From contig JAIXMG010000001.1 of NCBI GenBank assembly GCA_025201345.1, forward strand, positions 496,001-560,000: DNA of 64,000 bases, read 5' to 3'. The number at the start of each line of letters is the position of its first letter. The stretch's first letter is position 1. Below, one piece after another: positions 56,480-64,000 of the stretch. Made by a program: the position numbers and the translations under genes. Under the pieces are notes generated by a model that saw nothing but the letters and a program-made list of their open reading frames with translations, was not told the DNA's origin and ran no database searches. Source of the DNA: Thamnidium elegans. Taxonomy: Eukaryota; Mucoromycota; Mucoromycetes; Mucorales; Mucoraceae.

Positions 56480-59386
56480 ATGTTGCATATTGGTTATACT
56501 ACACCTTATCGAATTACCCTTCTTGTATTAATACGAAGACTATGCACTTATGATTACCCAGAGGATCTAATATCGAAGTTTGTTATTTTTTTAACCAAAA
56601 GCATTCTGGTAACAATTTAAACCAAGAGAGAAAATCTGCATAATCTTACATTATCTTCTTAGAATGAAGATTCGGTTCGAGAGACTTGTTCAGAGCCGAC
56701 TTTAAACCAAGTCATAAAGGAGATTAGATCATTTTCTGAAAACGACGGATCGATACATGCCACCATTATATCAATTACGAAAGAGGTAAAAAGATATACT
56801 CTTAGTCCTTGTACTTTGAAACTCACGCGTATATATCTAGATGGAAACTATTGATAGTCCATATCATTTCGATGAATTCATGACATGTACGTATTTAGAT
56901 CGAGCATATGATCTTGTTACCCGATTAACTTGATTACTGTAATTAATATAGCACTTAAAGAGATCATTGACGATGAAGATGAGGTAAAAAAATAAAATAA
57001 AAAAAAAAGCATTCAATAGGGTTGCTAACGAAAAAAAAACATAGCCATTGGAAAGGAATGAAAATGTTGTTCTGGTAATTAAAAATATAAAACACAAAAA
57101 GAAACCAAGTAACTAAAATAAGATAGGATAAATGCAGCGTAATGGGAATGTTTATACGCCGATGTAGAGTAGAATATTCTTCACTGCCGTTTGATCGGTT
57201 AGCTGACATTAGAGAAGCATTTCATCAGTATATTCTTGGTCAGTCTGGAGACTCACAGTTTTTGAATCAAGAACGATCGACTTGGGTGTCAGTTTACAAC
57301 ATTAAAGAGTTTTTAAAATCCCAGGCAGAGAAAATAGAACGTAATAACTTTCCCCTTTTTTTAAGAGTAGATCAAATTCTAAAAAGCAATTTATTTTTCA
57401 GGTACAGGAACAAGTAATATTCATCCCACTGTACTCCACAATTATTTAGCTGATATGAGTATCCAAGTACCCAACATTTCGAATATTCGTCAAGTACGTT
57501 ACTTGAACTATATCCGAACAAAAGAATATATACAATCTCTTTCAAATCTGCATATTTTTTTTGATTATAGTCTCAGTGAAGGAGTGTAATATACATACAT
57601 ATTGGAATTTTAGTATTTCACTTTTACTGATATATCTTTACTCTTAGTGCTGTGCAGTACGCTTTATTAAACATTGGTATCTTGGAATATAGATTTGGAC
57701 ATTTATATAACGCTTTATCTGCATTAAATGATGCGCTTTCTGCCGCCAGATTTAATAAGGATGAATATTGTTTACAGGAAGTTCAATAGTAAGTACCCCT
57801 ATCCTTTTTTTTCTTCTGGAGCATAAATCAACTCTATATTAGCTGGATCGAAATTTGTAGAAAAAATCAATCTATTAGCGACAATAGCTCTTACAGCGAT
57901 AACTATTTGAACAATATGGAAACCCTCACCCGTGCACGTAATATGCTTCGTGAAGTAAGTCTAATTTTTTAACTTGGATGTTTAATATTCATTAATAAGG
58001 TATTAGGGAGATTCGTCTAGACATGTTTTTGAAGGACTGTATAAAAGTTTGATTAATATCAAATTGAAGGATATTAAGAATATGGATCGAGTACAATATT
58101 TAATCACTAGTTTAGCTTGGCAACGATATGGTAAATGCTAACAGTGCTTGTAAATTGAAACTAGTTGCTAATACGCGTTGATTATAGGTAACAGTACCAT
58201 GGCTGAATCATATCAAAAATTAGCTGAGGATGTAGAGGATGAAACCGTTCAAGATATTGAAAAAACTGTCATCTCACATGCCAATATGGTAATATATATC
58301 CCCCTTTTTTTTAATTCGTAATACTAAAAAAAAAAAAAAAACGTAGCTTCAATCAATGGGAAATTCAAATAGAGCACTTGAAGTACTTGAAAGTTTTCAA
58401 AAAAAGTATCCAACTGAAAGTGATTTTTTGATGGATTGGAAGCAAGCACAAGCACGTATCAAGAGACAATCTAACAAAAAGAGGTATTATTTTATAACTG
58501 TGCTTATACAAATCAATTAACCTTTATTTTAGAAAAACCGATATGATGACGAACCAAGCAGATATGCTTCAATACGCTATCCCGCCTTACTCTGAGGAGT
58601 TTTTTAACGCTGTTCATGATAATGCCGAGCAACTAATGTTAAAAACGGAATATGAAAAGGCGTTAGCTGTACTTGACGAAGTTCATGATTTTATTCGAAA
58701 GACTGACCAAACTGCACAATTAGGATATAATCTTATTTTGCAAGCAATCATTTATCTAGTATTATATTCAAATCCAAATCCGAAAAATAATAATCGGAAA
58801 CCCACTCACTCACCCATTCTTTTTATTTCTAGCAAACAAACGATATTGAAGCTTCTATACCCATTTTAATTGAAGCAATGTCTCTAAGTAAAAGATCAAA
58901 CGATGCTAAAAACTATTATAGAGCAACTATCAAATTATCAGAAGCTTATGTACGAACCAAGGAACCTGCAAATATTAAGAAATCAATCTTTTTGTTGGAA
59001 ACTATATTTCCTAAAGTTTTATTGACAAAATCAAAATTATTGACTTCTGATTTATATTTAACTTATGCCGAAGCACTTGATACATCGGGTATGATTTTTT
59101 ACTTTGTACCTGAAATTAGGAAATTAATGCGAATTATTTGTATAGGAAACCAACACGATGATGTTTTAGAGTACATTGTTTTAGCCGAAGATGGTAAGTT
59201 AATAGGCATATACGGGTTATTCAAACAAAACTAAATTATAATATGATAGGTTATCAAGAAATGGGTATGAAGTGCCAATTGCTTCGAGCACTTCATTTCA
59301 AAACAATGGTATTGGAAAGTAAAAATAAACACCACGAAGTTATTAAGACAATAGAAAAAATTAGAAATATCCAATCTATTTTATAA
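56480..59386 (+). CDS. APC5: Anaphase-promoting complex subunit 5
   Basis: Subunit of the APC/C ubiquitin ligase that drives mitotic exit; APC5 is a TPR scaffold. Sixteen exons: 56480-56608, 56663-56785, 56841-56886, 56952-56983, 57045-57074, 57127-57340, 57402-57585, 57648-57788, 57843-57954, 58007-58130, 58188-58288, 58347-58483, 58533-58758, 58833-59088, 59146-59193, 59250-59386. They sum to 679 residues with all phases consistent. The family signature MGMFIRRCRVEYSSLPFDRLADI, the FDYSL segment and AVQYALLNIGILEYRFGHLYNAL are distinctive, followed by TPR-like helices. For exon 10 the acceptor TATTAG is used because the nearer AATAAG gives a stop. The protein is near the usual size (animal APC5 is about 755). 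Confidence 0.88.
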
Positions 59387-59510
59387 ATATTTTTTTTTTA
59401 TTATGTATTTACATCTAGCTAACTATATTTTGAGGAATGGGGGGAAAATTGTATATCAAAAATCGGTGTGTGTGTGTGTGTGTATGTGTTTTGTATGTGT
59501 TATTTTTTTT

Positions 59511-62500
59511 TTACTTCTTAACACGACCAGTATAAGTCACCTTATCATCACGTCTACCCTTCTTCTTAATCACCTTATTCAAAGGAACATAACTGAAAGG
59601 ATCCATTTGACCCTTACGCTTAATATCACCACCAGCTCTCTGTAAAACAGTTAGTAAAGAAAAAAAATAGCAATAAAATAATAAAATGTATATATTCTTA
59701 CCTTTGATCTAAATTCTTTACCGATTCTTTCATACTTTTGAGGAGCTCTCTTGGGCTTCTTACCCTCTTCGCCATCATCAACTTCCATAGCATCATCAAC
59801 AGCATCCTTACCCTTCTTAAACTTAATTCTGTTTCTCTTATCACGAATAAAACCATCGGGGTTTGTAACGTGTTGCATGTAATAATCTTCACCTTGTTCT
59901 GCTTGTTCTTCTTGTTCTTGCTCGGCCTTGGGCTCAGCGATGACAAGACGACCATCTTCACCTTCAGCAAATGCACCCTTGTTGTTCTTGGTCTTACGTT
60001 GAGTAGGCTTATTAGAAGAAATACGACCTAAAGCAGAACGATCCAAGAAATCAAGAGGTCCATCTTCACCATCTTCACGAATAAAGGCATTGGAAACGTT
60101 ATTATTCTTCTTCTTTTGCTTTTGCTTTTGAGCGGTAACAGCAGCCTTAACAGTCTTGAGTGTTTCATCTTCTGAATCATCATCATCAATTTCACTTTCG
60201 GAACCATAAAGGACTTCTTCATAGGCGTCTTGGAATGCACCCTTCTTGGCAGCATCACGAGCTCCCACTTCTTCGTCATCGCTGTCATCAGCGTGAGCAT
60301 TAGCTCCCTTTCTTCTCTTGGCTCTCAAACGACGCTTTTGAATATTAATAATCATTTTACGATCATCCTCAGGCATCATATTAGCGACAGCTTCATAACC
60401 AAATCGTCTAATCAAACGTTCAAACATATGTCTAATCTTAACCTTGAAATGACTCTTGTGTTGTTGTTGACACTTGAGTAAAGAGCGAACAATGTTCTCT
60501 AACTGAGGTTGAAGGATACTGATATCCAAAACAACAATACAGACCTTGACATAACCAACAGCAGCCTTAACAATTTCACGGTTATTAGAAGCAGCTAAAA
60601 CATTAATGGTTTGAAGTAACTCAGATGCTAATTCGGCAGGTAATTCATTCTTGAACTCGAAAAAGATACGAGACAATGCACCAACAGTAGCACCGATCAT
60701 ATGAGCAGTGGTACCAGCTAAACCAGCAGTGACCATAGTAAAGAATTCGGAAATGGTAGCTTGAGCGTCAGGGAAAGATTCATCGAATCCTTCTAAACGG
60801 CTGTTCTTGACAATACCGCCTTCCTTCATCTTGTTACCCATGTTTACCAAAAGATCAAAAGCAAAGTTACGAGTCTTTTCATTGTTATCCTTAGATGCCA
60901 ATACAACTTCAGAAAGAATAGCAGGAATAAAATGAAGATCAGTGTTAGGTAAAAGAGAAACGACTTCGTTCAAGGTCTTGATACGATCTTTTTTAGCGGA
61001 GTTAGTACAGGTGACAGTAGCTTCTAATAAATGGTTTTGCAAATTATCAATGTCTTGAGCAACAACTTGACGACCGTTAGGGCTGCTCATCAAATGGTTA
61101 AGAACCTTATAACCCTTCTTTTGTAAAGTAGGATCACTTTCTTTAGCCAAGAGTTGAGTAAGAGTACCGTTATATAAAAGACCAGAGGATTCCAAATCCA
61201 AGAAGGGAATCATAATGGTAGCAAGATCCAACATGGTATGAGACATGGGAGGAGGAACAGAGGGATCGTTACTGGGAGCAACTTCGTTGGATTCCAAAGC
61301 TTGAGAAAGCATAGCAAGAACCTTTTTAAAAGTAGTGTTGATATCTTCAGTGGTGGTAACAGTAAGGTAAGCCTTGATAACATCAGCCATAAATCCACGA
61401 ACTTGAGGAGCAATTTGACTATAGACGTTAAAGAAAACAGCCAAGTAGTTGACAGCAAATTTACTCATAAAGTTCAAGTTTTCGGCAGCTTGAGCCTTGG
61501 TTAAACCATAAGCTCTCATCAAATGGGCATCATCGGCAGAAGATTTTACTAAAGCTTGATTCTTTTCAATCAAGAGCTGAAGAGCTTGAGCAATAGTAGG
61601 ACGTAACTCGGGTTGAGTATAAAGCAAAGAACTGAATCTTTCTGCAACAGTGTCGTTAAAGGCACGAGTAAGATCAACAGGAAGATCACAGAATCCAGGT
61701 GCTAAACTCCAAATTTGGTTTACTAAAGTTTCGTAAACCTTGGCTTGCATTTCCAAATCACGAGCAGCGGCGGCCTCACCCTTTGCTGCGAGTCTATCAC
61801 CAAGAGGGATCAAGACATTAACAAAGTAACTGAGTGTGGTATTAGTAGTATAGGTCTTTAAAAGAGGAAGCAAGAAAGCACGACCGATATGAGAAGAAGA
61901 GGTAGGTGTTTCAAGGTTTAAAGGAAGAACATTCAAGAAGAACTCAGGACCCATAGTAGAGATAGCAACACCAAGTGTCTTATCGAGTTGCTCCTTATAG
62001 GATTCATTAGGAGAAAGACGAAGTTCACCAAGTAAAGCTAAACATCCATTCATTAAAGGAGCAGCAGAATGGTTCAACTTGTTAAACATGGCTTGTTGAA
62101 CGGTCATGACATGAACCCAAGCAGGTTGGAAATGAACACCTAAACCAGCTTCTAAGGATTGGATAATTTCTACTAATCCATTTGATTCACCAGCACTAGC
62201 TTGGTCGATAAGATCATCAGTAACACAATATTCAATCAAGGTACTTAAACAGTTTGCAATTTGACGATGACATCTAGAATCTTGTTGTAAATCGGCAAAG
62301 ACTAAGTTGAAAACGGTAGAGAGATCACGAGCACATTGAGCTGGGTTAGACCTACAAAAAAAAATCGGTGGTTAGTTTTGACTTTTTCTTTTGTTAAATC
62401 CAGATGTTTTACTTACTTGGCGTAAGAAGGGAAAGCCTTTCCAACAATTAAGAGCCAAGTAGGTAAAAGACGTTCATCTACAGCGGCAGGCTTTAACTCG

Positions 62501-63436
62501 CAAATAGCCTAAAAATACAAAAAAAAATCAATTACTCTTTCCCTACTACATCAAAAAAAAAATATCCCTTACACGTAATAAACTGGCAAACTTATCTGCA
62601 TCCATATCAGTATCTTGAGCATCGAAAAGAGCTTCAAATACATCAAAAGCAGCCTTGGTGAGGAAAATGTTGTTGAATTTGGGAAGTTGTAATAAAGTTT
62701 GACATAAAGTAGAGAATTTCTAATGATATAATAGAGTATAAGCAAGTAATATATAAAATTAGAAAAATAGAAACTTACGCTGGCAGGCCAGTAAGGTACA
62801 ATGGTTTGAAGTAAAGCAAGCATTTGTTGAGCAGCATGTTGATCAGACTTGGAAGTTTCATGTAAAACACGAAGAACGAATTCGGCAGTCATATCAGCAG
62901 CAGGATGAACAATAGTAGGAGGAGGAGGTCTAGATAAAATGTTACGAACTGCATCTTGAGCTCTCTTACGTGCCTATTATTATTATTTTAACAAATGTAA
63001 AAAAATTTAGCATGCGATTAAAAAATACAGAATAATAAAAAAATTTACCTTGGGAGAGGCATTGGCACTCAAAATAAGTAATAATTGATAAGCCTTCTTG
63101 GTAACAGGCATAGACCAATTAGGTGCATCTTGAGCAGCTAAAAGCTCTTGAAGACAACCAAGAATAGAACGGACAATAGGTTGTTCTTCCTTGTGAGCTT
63201 CAAAGGTACCTTCAAGAATAGCAATAATATCAGCAAATTTTGATCTAAGTACGGAATGAGGAAGGCTAGCAAAAAAAAAAAAAATAAGTTACTTGCATAA
63301 AAAAAATACACACAATAATAAATCCTTACAAAGGGAAAACTTCATCCAAAATATAAAGTAAAGAACCAATCAATTCACTAGATCCTTGAGAGGATTGTAA
63401 AGTTGTCATCTATTCTATCCATGTTACTAAAGCTGT

Positions 63437-63469
<33 letters not shown>

Positions 63470-63754
63470 GTTACCAAGGCACCAAAATATGCAGTAGGAG
63501 TCAAAGCTTCATTTTTCTCGGTAATAGTCTATATAATTGTACATGTTAGATATCATGTTGCATTCATTGGTTCATTAGCTGTTCTTACCTCTTCAATAGC
63601 GATTAAAGTTTGGCCATACTATGTGATTGAAAAAAAAAAGGTCAGTATAAACTAGTCAAGCTGGGATCTTTCTTTTTTTTTTTATATGTACCAATTTTTG
63701 GTTAGCCAACTTCGAGTTGGCTTGTTTTCTGATTCTTTCTAATTTAGCCTCCAT
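59511..63754 (-). CDS. RRP12: Ribosomal RNA processing protein 12
   Basis: HEAT-repeat nucleolar/pre-ribosome export factor needed for 40S (and partly 60S) assembly. Ten exons in translation order: 63692-63754, 63589-63618, 63475-63528, 63330-63409, 63049-63265, 62779-62973, 62573-62719, 62417-62508, 59702-62351, 59511-59639. They give 1218 residues, very close to the yeast Rrp12 length. It begins MEAKLERIRKQANSKLANQ, typical of the family, and continues with HEAT repeats. There is a conserved KVKIRHMFERLIRRFGYE segment, an acidic and basic low-complexity tail (RRLRAKRRKG, then DSDDEEVG) and the C-terminal AGGDIKRKGQMDPFSYVPL motif, which marks RRP12. All junctions are in phase. Confidence 0.95.
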
Positions 63755-64000
63755 TAGTTATAGTGAAGCGATCAAGTAAAGTAATAGAGAAAAGAAAAAA
63801 GTAGTAAAAAAAAAAAAATTCAAAAAGAAAATTTTCAATTTCCGGACTGTTTGTGACTGTGTACTTGCATTTCTCTAAATGAGAATTATGATTACAGCGT
63901 AAGATGATCAAAGTTGTAGAAGTTGGAAATCTCTATTCTCGGAAGGGCAGTTGGATTAGAAAAACCTATTTAGATGTGTACGCACAACAGCAAAAACCTA
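63755..64000. promoter_or_regulatory. Upstream region of RRP12
   Basis: The 246 bases before the RRP12 start to the right edge. It contains an A tract near 63807-63818. No clear gene start is visible in the last 100 bases. Confidence 0.5.

Overview
The window is nuclear DNA of a filamentous fungus, most likely a member of Mucoromycota (Mucorales-like). The evidence is strongly AT-rich intergenic DNA full of A and T tracts, compact genes with many short introns (mostly 45-110 bases) bounded by GTAAGT-like donors and TAG or CAG acceptors, and fungal housekeeping proteins. The phylum is an inference from gene structure and from the kind of nuclease-like repeat genes present; no species can be named.

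Layout from left to right: 3' part of threonine aldolase (1-1209, +); AT-rich DNA with a small membrane and coiled-coil gene (3502-4272, -); a frameshifted PD-(D/E)XK-like gene (6559-7829, -); a PP4 regulatory HEAT protein (8381-11565, -); a DinB-fold protein (11992-12718, -); glucosidase II alpha (14207-17127, +); an alpha/beta hydrolase (17378-18494, +); histone N-acetyltransferase NAA40-like (18526-19467, -) divergent from Sec72-like TPR protein (19599-20183, +); Nup62/Nsp1 (20311-22258, -); a mini copper-fist protein (22521-22917, -); MED9 (23475-23777, +); Snf5 with a terminal GATA finger (25165-27596, +); a membrane FKBP (28958-29859, +); a CASC3-like W-rich protein (29937-32894, -); a BSD-domain protein (33554-34618, +); a membrane beta-trefoil lectin (34627-35740, -); a glycosyltransferase-like protein (36150-37337, +); exosome Csl4 (37350-38120, -).

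From 38.3 to 46.3 kb the window is accessory. It holds a decayed LINE endonuclease fragment, a 0.72 kb module duplicated in tandem and carrying four copies of a 286-289 bp repeat, a 141 bp TA-flanked MITE with perfect 25 bp inverted ends, and a ten-exon PD-(D/E)XK nuclease-like gene. Beyond it come a kinesin with 6-base and 4-base microexons (46932-49111, +), a short-chain dehydrogenase (49313-50406, -), an unknown protein (50552-51130, -), a secreted subtilisin (51505-52961, +), a 3.5 kb gene-poor stretch with a TTACGGG telomere-like array, APC5 (56480-59386, +) and RRP12 (59511-63754, -).

The genes do not form a pathway cluster. They are independent housekeeping genes for ER glycoprotein processing and translocation, nuclear pore, transcription and chromatin, RNA decay and ribosome assembly, and the cell cycle. 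Neighbours are often divergent with short shared promoters or convergent with very short gaps. All spliced models below were assembled by hand from splice motifs and reading-frame continuity; every junction keeps phase, but none has transcript support.
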